This document shows positions 6,371 through 13,110 of a stretch of 13,110 bases of DNA, in pieces (position 1 is the stretch's first letter; each line of letters opens with the position of its first letter). The notes under the pieces were generated by a model. It searched no databases. It was given only the letters and a program-made list of their open reading frames with translations, and was not told the DNA's origin. The translations under genes were made by a program, and so were the position numbers. Origin of the DNA: an uncultured Lachnospiraceae bacterium (GTDB lineage: Bacteria > Bacillota > Clostridia > Lachnospirales > Lachnospiraceae); assembly GCA_945643825.1 (NCBI GenBank), contig CALZEZ010000016.1, forward strand, positions 1 to 13,110, in the 5' to 3' direction.

Positions 6371-8720
6371 CCTGTTCTATCAGATAGAGACGGCTCCCCG
6401 CATCCTGAAAGTATCCGGTCGTCTCATTGTAGCCGCAGCCATAAAATTTGGAATGCAGCTTCACGCCTCCGAAGTTTAAGTCATCTCCGTATGCGGTATA
6501 GTCCTCAATCTCTCCGTCCATCTTCACAAACCGGGCGATCACGTTGTGGACGAGGGAATCCTTTTTCACATGAATGGGTGCTACCATATTGATCAGATCC
6601 CCAAACAGCCGCACATCGTATTTCATGACACGATTCGTAAAATGATATTTCGCATCCTCTGCAAGTCCTTTCGTGACAAACCGGCCCTCGCCGTAATTGG
6701 GCACCGCACGGTCGATTCCATAAAACGCAAGCGCTTCATGCTTATCCTTTGCCACCGTCATCCACTGGTAGCTTCCCTTGGTCAGGGTATCCCTCTTATC
6801 GGTCTCAATCCGGTAATAATCGCCGTATTGGAGCGTCTCCCGGTACTTCTTGTAAAGAGCGATCTGTGCCTTCACCGCCATAAGCTCCTCCGTCGAAAGC
6901 TCTAACAGATTAAACTCATAGCCAAGCACGCCAAACAGTGCCACCTGGAATCTCGTCTCGAGCGGGGTCATGCGGAGTGTCTGATGATTCGGGCAGCTGC
7001 TCACATGCGCGGTCCATGTGGAGGGCGGATAGCCATAGCTGTAACCGGTCTGAATCCGCTCGCGCTCTAAGGCATCGCTGTCATCACTCGCCCAGATCTG
7101 CGGCATATAGCACAGTATTCCCAGATCAAAGCGGTTGCCACCGGCACTGCAGCCCTCAAACAATATATTCGGGAACCTTTTCACCAGTGTGTCCATGATC
7201 TCGTATAGTCCCAGCACGTAGCGGTGCGCCACTTCTCCCTGACGTCCGGCAGGCAGGGCCAAGCTGTACACATCGGAAAAAATCCGGTTCATATCCCATT
7301 TGACATAGGCGATATTGCCATCGGAAAAGACGCGCGTCATCGCCTCGATAATGTATTCCCGCACCTCTGCCCTTGTCAGATCAAGCAGCAGCTGGTTGCG
7401 CCCCGGCGACTGCTTCTGTCCGGGGATTCCGAGAATCCAGTCCGGATGGGCGCGAAACAGATCGCTGTTCTCATTGACCATCTCCGGCTCGACCCAGATT
7501 CCAAACTCCAGTCCGAGTGCATTGATCTTCTCTGCCAGCCTTTTCACACCACCGGGCAGCTTCTTCGCATTGGGTGTCCAGTCCCCCAGTGAGGAGGAAT
7601 CGTCATCACGTCTGCCAAACCAGCCATCATCCATGACAAACAGCTCGATTCCTACCTGCGCGGCTGCCTTTGCCATCCGCACAAGCTTATCCTCTTTGAT
7701 ATCAAAATACGCCGCCTCCCAGCTGTTAAGCAGCACGGGGCGCGCCTTCTTTGCCCACACGCCACGCACGATATGATTTCTGACAAAATCGTGCATCTGA
7801 AGGCTCTGTCCCGTAAAGCCATTGTGTGAATAGGTCATAACTGCCTCCGGAGCCTCGAAGGCTTCGCCCGGGGCAAGTACATAACAGAAGGTATCGGGAT
7901 TGATGCCCATACTGAGTCTGGTTTTACCAAAGCTGTTTTCTTCCACGGTTGTCGCATGATTTCCACTGTAGATCAGATTGCAGCCATAGCAATCTCCGTA
8001 GTCCTCTGTCGTATCCGATGCCGAGAGCATGACAAACGGATTGGAGCGGTTTGAGCTGTTTCCGCAATTGGAGGAGACCGTAAGCTTCGCCATGGAAACC
8101 GGTGTGGAAACGTGATTCATCTCTCTGGTCCAGGAGCCCTGAAAATGATGCAGAAGCATCCCATGCCGGTCTAAGTCTAACTGCAGGCTCTTGATGCTGT
8201 GAAGCTTTACTTCTTCCTTTGTCACGTTTTCCACGCGCACGCTTCTGGTGATCACGTCACATTCCTCGTATACGGTATAGCACAAAACCAGATGCACGCC
8301 GCTGTTATCGTCACGCAGGGTCACCTCAAGTGTTGGAGTCTTCGTCTCACTGTATGCGCAGGGCATGGTCTCAAGCGGCTTTTTATCCGGCAAAAGAAAT
8401 GCTTTTTGAAACAAAAAGTCATTGGTAGTGCTTCCGTCCGGAAGCTCAATCCGTGCAAAGGGCTCGCGCAAATCTCCCTTTCCTACGCCAGATACCTCAA
8501 GGCAGGTGTTTTCCATACTAAGCGAAAATTGCTCCTTTGAGTAGCTGAGTACATTGCCAAGCGGACAGGTGTTTTTATCCGGGAAAAGCGTCTCGGCACT
8601 CTCCCCATGAATCTTCCTGCCATAATACAGATGCTCCAGATGTCCGGTCGGCATCACACGAAACGCGTAGGTTGTGTGAGCGGTGTGTAATAGAAATAGA
8701 TTTCCTGTCTGTGTGATCAT
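6357..8720 (-). CDS. Alpha-galactosidase, glycoside hydrolase family 36
   Basis: This enzyme removes terminal alpha-linked galactose from melibiose, raffinose-family sugars or similar oligosaccharides. The 787 residues have the GH36 layout: an N-terminal beta-supersandwich (about 1-320), a TIM barrel (about 325-650) and a C-terminal beta domain. Barrel landmarks include NSWEAAYFD (332-340), MDDGWFG (363-369) and the nucleophile Asp476 in KWDMNR. The acid/base is Asp546 in WASDDSD, 70 residues later as in Geobacillus AgaA (478/548). CSAGGNRFD at 524-532 is the galactose-binding loop. There is no signal peptide, so it is cytoplasmic and acts on imported sugar. Its ATG (8720) overlaps the TGA of the sugar symporter in an ATGA junction, implying coupled translation. 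It is slightly longer than many ~730-residue members, and no truncation is seen. Confidence 0.95.
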   Translation of the reverse strand: MITQTGNLFLLHTAHTTYAFRVMPTGHLEHLYYGRKIHGESAETLFPDKNTCPLGNVLSYSKEQFSLSMENTCLEVSGVGKGDLREPFARIELPDGSTTNDFLFQKAFLLPDKKPLETMPCAYSETKTPTLEVTLRDDNSGVHLVLCYTVYEECDVITRSVRVENVTKEEVKLHSIKSLQLDLDRHGMLLHHFQGSWTREMNHVSTPVSMAKLTVSSNCGNSSNRSNPFVMLSASDTTEDYGDCYGCNLIYSGNHATTVEENSFGKTRLSMGINPDTFCYVLAPGEAFEAPEAVMTYSHNGFTGQSLQMHDFVRNHIVRGVWAKKARPVLLNSWEAAYFDIKEDKLVRMAKAAAQVGIELFVMDDGWFGRRDDDSSSLGDWTPNAKKLPGGVKRLAEKINALGLEFGIWVEPEMVNENSDLFRAHPDWILGIPGQKQSPGRNQLLLDLTRAEVREYIIEAMTRVFSDGNIAYVKWDMNRIFSDVYSLALPAGRQGEVAHRYVLGLYEIMDTLVKRFPNILFEGCSAGGNRFDLGILCYMPQIWASDDSDALERERIQTGYSYGYPPSTWTAHVSSCPNHQTLRMTPLETRFQVALFGVLGYEFNLLELSTEELMAVKAQIALYKKYRETLQYGDYYRIETDKRDTLTKGSYQWMTVAKDKHEALAFYGIDRAVPNYGEGRFVTKGLAEDAKYHFTNRVMKYDVRLFGDLINMVAPIHVKKDSLVHNVIARFVKMDGEIEDYTAYGDDLNFGGVKLHSKFYGCGYNETTGYFQDAGSRLYLIEQVDSE

Positions 8721-10117
8721 CCCCGTCTCTCCTGAATCTCCCGGTTGATGGAAGCAAGCTTCTCATCCGTCAGGGTATAGTGTTTCTTAAAAACGATAAG
8801 ACCAAGCAACAGCACCACAATCGGTATGATCGTCATGGAAAGACGTAGTCCCATGCGGGAGCTTTCCCCAATCATCGCATTTACTGTCTCGTCCTTGCTT
8901 ATATGGAAAATCGTGAGTACGATCGTCGCAAGAAGTGCAGCCACACCCGAGGCAAGCTTCACCACAAAGGTCTGCATGGAGAAGATGACGGACTCGTCGC
9001 GCCGTCCGTTCTTCCACTCACCGTAATCCACACTGTTTGCGAGGAAAATCGTCGTGATAACATTGAGCAGTCCCAGTGCCGACATAATCAGGAAGGCAGG
9101 AATCAACAGCAGGGCAATCTGATCATTTCCGACAAAGGCGATAAGCAGAAAGACCAGATAGCCTCCCAGTGCCATAAAAAAGCTCACATAGAAGATCCGG
9201 ATGGTGTTGATGAATCTGCGGAAAAGCGGGAACAGCAGCATCATCGCAAGAATCTGGAAGGCGCCCCCGAAGGTATTGAAAATCGTATAATTATTCTCCC
9301 ATGCCGCGGGACTGAAATCATATTTAAAGAAATAGATCACGAGATTGGATGTAGTATACAGCGCTGAGTTGATGAGAACAATTGCAATCACCATCGTCAT
9401 CGCCTGATCGTTTTGCACAAGTGCCTTAAACATATCCTTTATCGAAACCGTCTCCATATCCACAGAGGATTTCTCCTTGATCACCGTGCAGGTAATCGTC
9501 GTAAACACAACAAACAAAATCGCAATGAGGAGAGCAAAGCACTGATAACCCACACGCTCAGAGTCCGTTCCCGCAGAGGCGAATGCTCTGCCGAGGCTGG
9601 AGACACTTTTTACCGTGATGATCGTTATGATCGCAGAGCCCACACCGGCACAGGAACGCGCAAGTGCAGACAGTCCTTCCCTTTCTTTTCCGCCCTCGGT
9701 AAACGCAGGCACCATAGACCAGTAGGGAATGTCCATCATCGTATAGGTTACGCCCCAGAGAATGTAGGTGACCGCCGCATAGGCAACCAGACCGCCACCA
9801 TCAAGCGCCGGCGGCGCGGAAAACATCAGATAAAGAACAATGGCGTTTAATATCGTCCCAATCATCAGCCAGGGACGGAATTTACCCCATTTTGTCTTCG
9901 TTTTTGCCACTAACACACCCATAATCGGATCGTTAAAGGCATCAAAAATACGCGCTGCAAAAAGAATGATACCCATTGCCCAGGCACTGACACCGCACAC
10001 ATCCTGATAGTAATACAGGATATAGCCTGCGGAGAGCATGTAAACCATATCCTTTCCCACTGCACCGATGCCGTAGGCAAATTTCTCCATTCCTGTAAGC
10101 TTGTTCTTCTGTTCCAT
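8717..10117 (-). CDS. GPH-family (MelB-like) sugar:cation symporter
   Basis: The 466-residue inner-membrane protein has about 12 hydrophobic helices and belongs to the glycoside-pentoside-hexuronide:cation symporter family. Helix II carries DAFNDPIMG with Asp59 and Asp63, spaced like the cation-binding Asp55/Asp59 of MelB. The late motif DYGEWKNGRRDES is characteristic of the family. The partner gene is an alpha-galactosidase translated from an overlapping ATGA, so an alpha-galactoside such as melibiose or raffinose is the likely substrate. That assignment is inferred from context. The start was set at ATG 10117 because GGGGGT lies upstream at workable spacing. The in-frame ATG at 10132 has only A/T-rich sequence before it. 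It begins 18 bases after the dehydrogenase stop. Confidence 0.93.
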   Translation of the reverse strand: MEQKNKLTGMEKFAYGIGAVGKDMVYMLSAGYILYYYQDVCGVSAWAMGIILFAARIFDAFNDPIMGVLVAKTKTKWGKFRPWLMIGTILNAIVLYLMFSAPPALDGGGLVAYAAVTYILWGVTYTMMDIPYWSMVPAFTEGGKEREGLSALARSCAGVGSAIITIITVKSVSSLGRAFASAGTDSERVGYQCFALLIAILFVVFTTITCTVIKEKSSVDMETVSIKDMFKALVQNDQAMTMVIAIVLINSALYTTSNLVIYFFKYDFSPAAWENNYTIFNTFGGAFQILAMMLLFPLFRRFINTIRIFYVSFFMALGGYLVFLLIAFVGNDQIALLLIPAFLIMSALGLLNVITTIFLANSVDYGEWKNGRRDESVIFSMQTFVVKLASGVAALLATIVLTIFHISKDETVNAMIGESSRMGLRLSMTIIPIVVLLLGLIVFKKHYTLTDEKLASINREIQERRG

Positions 10118-10135
10118 TATTATTACCCCCATTAT

Positions 10136-10927
10136 TTATTTTTTTCTACTGTAACCACAAACGAAAGCTTCGTTGTTCCGTTCTTCTGTGAATTCCTCTG
10201 CACTCTTTCGTCTGATGCGATGAAGCTGGGGACGAAGCATCAGCTTTACAACCACCGCCTCCTGCCCCAGGGCATAGGCAACCGCTTCTGCCACCTGCGA
10301 GGGCTCCAGATAGCTCTCCCGCTCTTTCCCCTGTTCAAAATCGGCATGGCGATACAGCTCGGTTTTCGTCATATCCGGCAGAATCGTTGTCACCCGGACG
10401 CCGTATTTTCTCGCCTCCTCAAACAGGCTGTCCGCAAAGCTGCTAAGTCCTGCCTTCGTCGCACCATAGGCACAGCCATGCGGGTTATTCTGCTCGGCTG
10501 TCACTGAGGAAATGTTGATAATGCTTCCATGGTTCTGCTTAAGAGTCCGAAGAAGCAGACCCGACAGAAGCATCGGCACCTCCAGATTGATCCTTACCAT
10601 CTCACTGATCTGTGCGGGCTTAAGCTGTTCGTGCAGTCCATAGTACCCGACCCCCGCATTATTAACAAGCACCTCCAGCTTGCTTTGTCTGTCAATCTGT
10701 TTCACGATCTCCGGCAGTCGGGACGTCTGCATAAGGTCGACGACCATGGGGTGAAAGTTTTGCTCCCGATCAATAAGTGCCTTCGCCTGCGCACGGGTAA
10801 AATCCCTTCCGAGTCCATACACCTCATATCCCATGGCACAAAGTCTCTCACTGATCGCAAGTCCGATACCGGAGCTCGCCCCCGTAACGAGAGCCCCCTT
10901 CTTCTGTGTTCTAGGTTCGATACTCAT
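10136..10927 (-). CDS. Short-chain dehydrogenase/reductase (SDR), classical type
   Basis: The 263-residue NAD(P)-dependent oxidoreductase has the cofactor motif TGASSGIG (15-22), NNAG (89-92) and the full catalytic tetrad Asn114, Ser141, Tyr154 and Lys158 (YGATK). Arg41 just after the second strand (GLGRD) hints at NADP preference, which is an inference. The substrate is unknown; the closest general type is the DltE/YdfG-like SDR oxidoreductases. Its ATG (10927) lies 17 bases inside the end of the radical SAM gene, and AAGGAG sits about 10 bases upstream, so translation is probably coupled. The symporter gene follows after 18 bases. A role in oxidising or reducing a sugar or nucleoside product of this operon is possible but unproven. 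Confidence 0.9.
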   Translation of the reverse strand: MSIEPRTQKKGALVTGASSGIGLAISERLCAMGYEVYGLGRDFTRAQAKALIDREQNFHPMVVDLMQTSRLPEIVKQIDRQSKLEVLVNNAGVGYYGLHEQLKPAQISEMVRINLEVPMLLSGLLLRTLKQNHGSIINISSVTAEQNNPHGCAYGATKAGLSSFADSLFEEARKYGVRVTTILPDMTKTELYRHADFEQGKERESYLEPSQVAEAVAYALGQEAVVVKLMLRPQLHRIRRKSAEEFTEERNNEAFVCGYSRKK

Positions 10928-11951
10928 GATAAATACACTCCTTCGAAATCCGCCCGGACAGCTCCTCTATCATCCACTGCTCCATCTGCTGCTTTAGCTT
11001 CGGCGGATATTGATAGACTCCGTCCACATTCTCATAGGGAAACTGCGTCACCAGAGAATCCGGTTCCTTTGCCCGCAAAATCCTCATATATTCCTTCGAG
11101 ATGCGGAAGGTGCCGACACTGACATCCCTAACCTGCTCCCATGTCATCTGCCTCTCCTCCAGCTCTCGGTCGATCTGCTGCAACAGGCTTCCATATTCCT
11201 GCTGCCAGTCCGCACAATACAGCATCGGGTCAAAGCACAGCCGCACCGGGAATCCCTTTGCCATTCCCTCCACGGCACAGCTCACACGCGCCTGTGCGGA
11301 TGGTGTCCGGTGCTCACTCTGCTCCACAATTCTTTGCGGTGAGAGGGTGAAGGCGTAGACTATATTCGGTAAAGGCTCCTGTCTGTCCCACATCGCTCCA
11401 TTGGCACTCTTTGTGCGGATCTCAATCGTAAGGTCGGGATGCTTTGCCGCAAACTCCGTCCAAAGTTCGCAGGTTCCAAGCAGCTTCTCCAATGCGGCAA
11501 GATCCGAATCGTAGGACACGCACAGATATACCGGATGTTCCCTGAGCTTCTGCGCAACCGCCCGGAAGTAATCCTCCAGATTCACAAACACCACCAGATG
11601 ACCGGAAGGGTACATTCCCTTCAGATAACAGTACTCACAGTCATAGATGCAGTTCATCACACAGGAGCTGTAATAAAAGTGTCTGTTCCCGAAATCCTGG
11701 CAGACCGGTGCTCCCTCATACAGAAAATGCTCGCGCCTTCCGGCTAAGATCAGCTTACGGCTGCGCTGCTGCAGTCCATAGTCCTGCTTCTGCCTGCAGA
11801 ATACATCCTTATAGTGGTCAATCTCAATGCGTGGAATGCCGGGAAATCGCTCCAAAAGCTGTCTCGTACGTGGATGTGACAAAATCTCCTTCTCTATGTA
11901 GATATGGGAAAAGACCGGTGCATCAAAATAGTCCGGCTTTAAGCTTCTCAA
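10911..11951 (-). CDS. Spore photoproduct lyase (SPL)-family radical SAM protein
   Basis: The radical SAM cluster motif CIYDCEYC provides Cys101, Cys105 and Cys108 (numbered from TTG 11951), followed by YLKG as in SplB proteins. Cys144 (YLCVSYDSD) may correspond to the hydrogen-donor cysteine of spore photoproduct lyase, although spacing to the cluster is shorter than in Bacillus. True SPL repairs the 5-thyminyl-5,6-dihydrothymine lesion in germinating spores, but many clostridial homologues are untested. The start is ambiguous. TTG 11951 gives 346 residues, the usual family length, and overlaps the upstream gene by 29 bases. ATG 12002 or 12029 would lengthen the overlap to 80-107 bases and add an arginine-rich leader not expected in the family. 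It sits between the nucleosidase-like and SDR genes, overlapping both. Confidence 0.85.
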   Translation of the reverse strand: MRSLKPDYFDAPVFSHIYIEKEILSHPRTRQLLERFPGIPRIEIDHYKDVFCRQKQDYGLQQRSRKLILAGRREHFLYEGAPVCQDFGNRHFYYSSCVMNCIYDCEYCYLKGMYPSGHLVVFVNLEDYFRAVAQKLREHPVYLCVSYDSDLAALEKLLGTCELWTEFAAKHPDLTIEIRTKSANGAMWDRQEPLPNIVYAFTLSPQRIVEQSEHRTPSAQARVSCAVEGMAKGFPVRLCFDPMLYCADWQQEYGSLLQQIDRELEERQMTWEQVRDVSVGTFRISKEYMRILRAKEPDSLVTQFPYENVDGVYQYPPKLKQQMEQWMIEELSGRISKECIYHEYRT

Positions 11952-12753
11952 GATATTGTTTCCCCTCTCTCTTACTCCGGCACGGAAGCACTCCCTGCCC
12001 ATAGTCTCTCTCAAGCTCGTCTCTGACATTCCTGTCCGCGAGTGCGCAGTATCTTAAAAGCTGCATCAGCTCATGCTCCATCGTGACCGAGCAGTGCAGA
12101 TCACGCACCAGCCTCTGCTCCCATTCTTCCTCCGTCTGCCCGGTCGCGCTCTGCTCCTGTCCTGCATGAAAGCTTAAGAAACGCTCGAGAAACGGAAGAA
12201 TCGTCTCTCCTGCCTCGTCCATCAGACACTGCAGCGCGGTCGCATCCGGCGTACCCTTGCCGTAATCGGACACCACCTTGATAAAAAGCATCCGGTGGGG
12301 TCCATAATCAGAAATCCCCGCCTGATAGACCCCGCTGGCCTCCATGTCATAGAGCAGCCCGGGTTCAGGCTCTCCCGTCATCGGAGTCATCCGACTTACA
12401 ACCGCTCTTTCCTCAAACGGATGCCGGTATAAAATGTCAGGATAAAACGTACATCCAGTCGGCTCCTCAATCAGCTTATTGCACAAAAACACGGTACCCG
12501 GAGAAGCCTCGAAGGAGGCAGCACAGCTTCCGATGTTCCAGAGAAGATCATGCTCTGCCACCTTCAGTCTCTCGGTGGCAATCGAGACCGCCATGGCGGC
12601 GCGAAGCATTCCCACACCTGTTACGAGCACCCGCAGTCCCCGTTCTGTGTTTTCAAATACCTGAAGCCTGTGAAAATCATTTCTTTTCTTCAGTTGATAA
12701 TGTGTGATCAGAAAATGGGCTTCCTGATACAGTGCACAGACGATATGAATCAT
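11923..12753 (-). CDS. Nucleoside phosphorylase/nucleosidase-superfamily protein with C-terminal extension
   Basis: Residues 1-195 resemble the PNP/UDP phosphorylase superfamily, especially MTA/SAH nucleosidase-like members: the start MIHIVCALYQEA with Glu11 near the catalytic acid position, VTGVGMLRAAM (44-54), the ribose-binding MEASG (137-141, Glu138), and KVVSDYG with Ser162 and Asp163 where the base-contacting Asp is expected. Substrate (MTA, SAH, futalosine or another nucleoside) cannot be assigned. Residues about 196-276 form an extra, mostly helical, charged segment not part of the usual ~230-residue enzyme. The ATG at 12753 is preceded by an A/G-rich stretch. It is the first gene of the minus-strand operon and its last 29 bases overlap the SPL-family gene, a pairing that suggests a joint role. 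Confidence 0.8.
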   Translation of the reverse strand: MIHIVCALYQEAHFLITHYQLKKRNDFHRLQVFENTERGLRVLVTGVGMLRAAMAVSIATERLKVAEHDLLWNIGSCAASFEASPGTVFLCNKLIEEPTGCTFYPDILYRHPFEERAVVSRMTPMTGEPEPGLLYDMEASGVYQAGISDYGPHRMLFIKVVSDYGKGTPDATALQCLMDEAGETILPFLERFLSFHAGQEQSATGQTEEEWEQRLVRDLHCSVTMEHELMQLLRYCALADRNVRDELERDYGQGVLPCRSKREGKQYLEKLKAGLF

Positions 12754-12837
12754 CTTTTTTTCTCTTTCTCCCCGATAAATTATATGATAAGATAGTAGTA
12801 CAGCTATCTATTTTTCATAAGAAAGGAACCTGTAACG
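12754..12837. promoter_or_regulatory. Divergent intergenic region with minus-strand -10 and an inverted repeat
   Basis: This 84-base gap separates the divergent nucleosidase-like and secreted-protein genes. On the minus strand a perfect TATAAT lies at 12784-12779, about 25 bases before the nucleosidase ATG, but no good -35 stands 16-18 bases upstream. A 6-base inverted repeat AGATAG, 8-base loop, CTATCT lies near 12790-12810, central between the two genes, and could be an operator acting on both. For the plus strand, TATGAT near 12783-12788 is a weak -10 candidate. Confidence 0.4.
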
Positions 12838-13110
12838 ATGCACAAATTGTTTTCCTATAGATTACCCGTTCTTGCCCTCGCCGGCGCATTATTTCTGGCA
12901 ACACCCATGACAGCTGCTGCCGCAGAACCCATCACGCCTGCCACCTTTGATTATGAGGAGTACGCAGACCGTTTCCCCGATTTAAAACAAAATCTCGGCT
13001 ATGACAAGGATCTGCTGTGGTTCTATTATCAGACCTACGGCGAACAGACTGACCGTCAGCCGGCAGTCACTCCTGCTGCCTACCTCAATCTAAACAATTT
13101 CAACTGGGTT
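12838..13110 (+). CDS. Secreted protein with a YADRFPDL-type repeat, 5' part only (partial)
   Basis: The ATG at 12838 opens 91 codons that run off the right edge. Residues 1-29 form a signal peptide: basic HKLFSYR, a hydrophobic core (PVLALAGALFLA), then TAAAA with likely cleavage after Ala29. The mature start contains FDYEEYADRFPDL, then GYDKDLLWFYYQTYGE (about residues 37-70). This resembles a short aromatic repeat (F-x-x-x-x-YA-x-x-x-PDL...YxxYG) found in secreted and cell-wall proteins of Lachnospiraceae. That resemblance is from memory, and the repeat has no firm function. The catalytic or binding domain, if any, is outside the window. A GAAAGGA ribosome site lies about 10 bases upstream. 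It is the only plus-strand gene and is divergent from the operon. Confidence 0.75.
   Translation, partial: MHKLFSYRLPVLALAGALFLATPMTAAAAEPITPATFDYEEYADRFPDLKQNLGYDKDLLWFYYQTYGEQTDRQPAVTPAAYLNLNNFNWV

Noticed and set aside
7231..7260. GC-rich repeat-like stretch (encoding LPAGRQGE) in the alpha-galactosidase
   Set aside because: The segment matches the normal LPPERQGE-type loop of GH36 enzymes and keeps frame; it is not an insertion.
8575..9017. Minus-strand alternative frames within the alpha-galactosidase start and symporter end
   Set aside because: Out-of-frame shadows of two well-supported genes, with no coding signature of their own.

Overview
The window looks like a chromosomal segment of an anaerobic Gram-positive gut bacterium of the Lachnospiraceae type (Roseburia/Blautia/Butyrivibrio-like). 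This is inferred from the protein styles: a 7TM hybrid histidine kinase ending in an HPt domain, a UDPGP-type nucleotidyltransferase next to galE, a clostridial-style spore photoproduct lyase homologue, and purine-rich Shine-Dalgarno sites. Genus and species cannot be fixed from the sequence. No rRNA, tRNA, CRISPR array, insertion sequence or phage gene was seen.

Almost everything lies on the minus strand. Read in the direction of transcription (right to left), a tight five-gene unit comes first: a nucleosidase-like protein (12753-11923), an SPL-family radical SAM protein (11951-10911), a short-chain dehydrogenase (10927-10136), a GPH/MelB-type sugar symporter (10117-8717) and a GH36 alpha-galactosidase (8720-6357). 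Four junctions are overlaps or gaps of at most 29 bases, so they probably share one transcript. Then come a small GlsB/YeaQ-type membrane protein with its own strong promoter, a UDPGP-family uridylyltransferase, galE with its own promoter, a HAD phosphatase/phosphomutase, a large hybrid histidine kinase, and the first 26 codons of a gene that overlaps the kinase stop and runs off the left edge. At the right edge one divergent plus-strand gene begins. It encodes a secreted protein and is cut by the window end.

Functionally, the middle and left part is a galactoside-use block: the symporter imports alpha-galactosides, the alpha-galactosidase releases galactose, and GalE plus the uridylyltransferase handle UDP-sugars. 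GalK and GalT are not present here, nor is any local sugar regulator. The unusual part is that the sugar genes sit downstream of, and are apparently co-transcribed with, a nucleosidase/SPL pair whose expected biology is nucleoside or DNA-damage chemistry. Non-coding DNA is scarce. The largest gap is 119 bases (4696-4814), and no convincing intrinsic terminator was seen, so read-through between units is likely.
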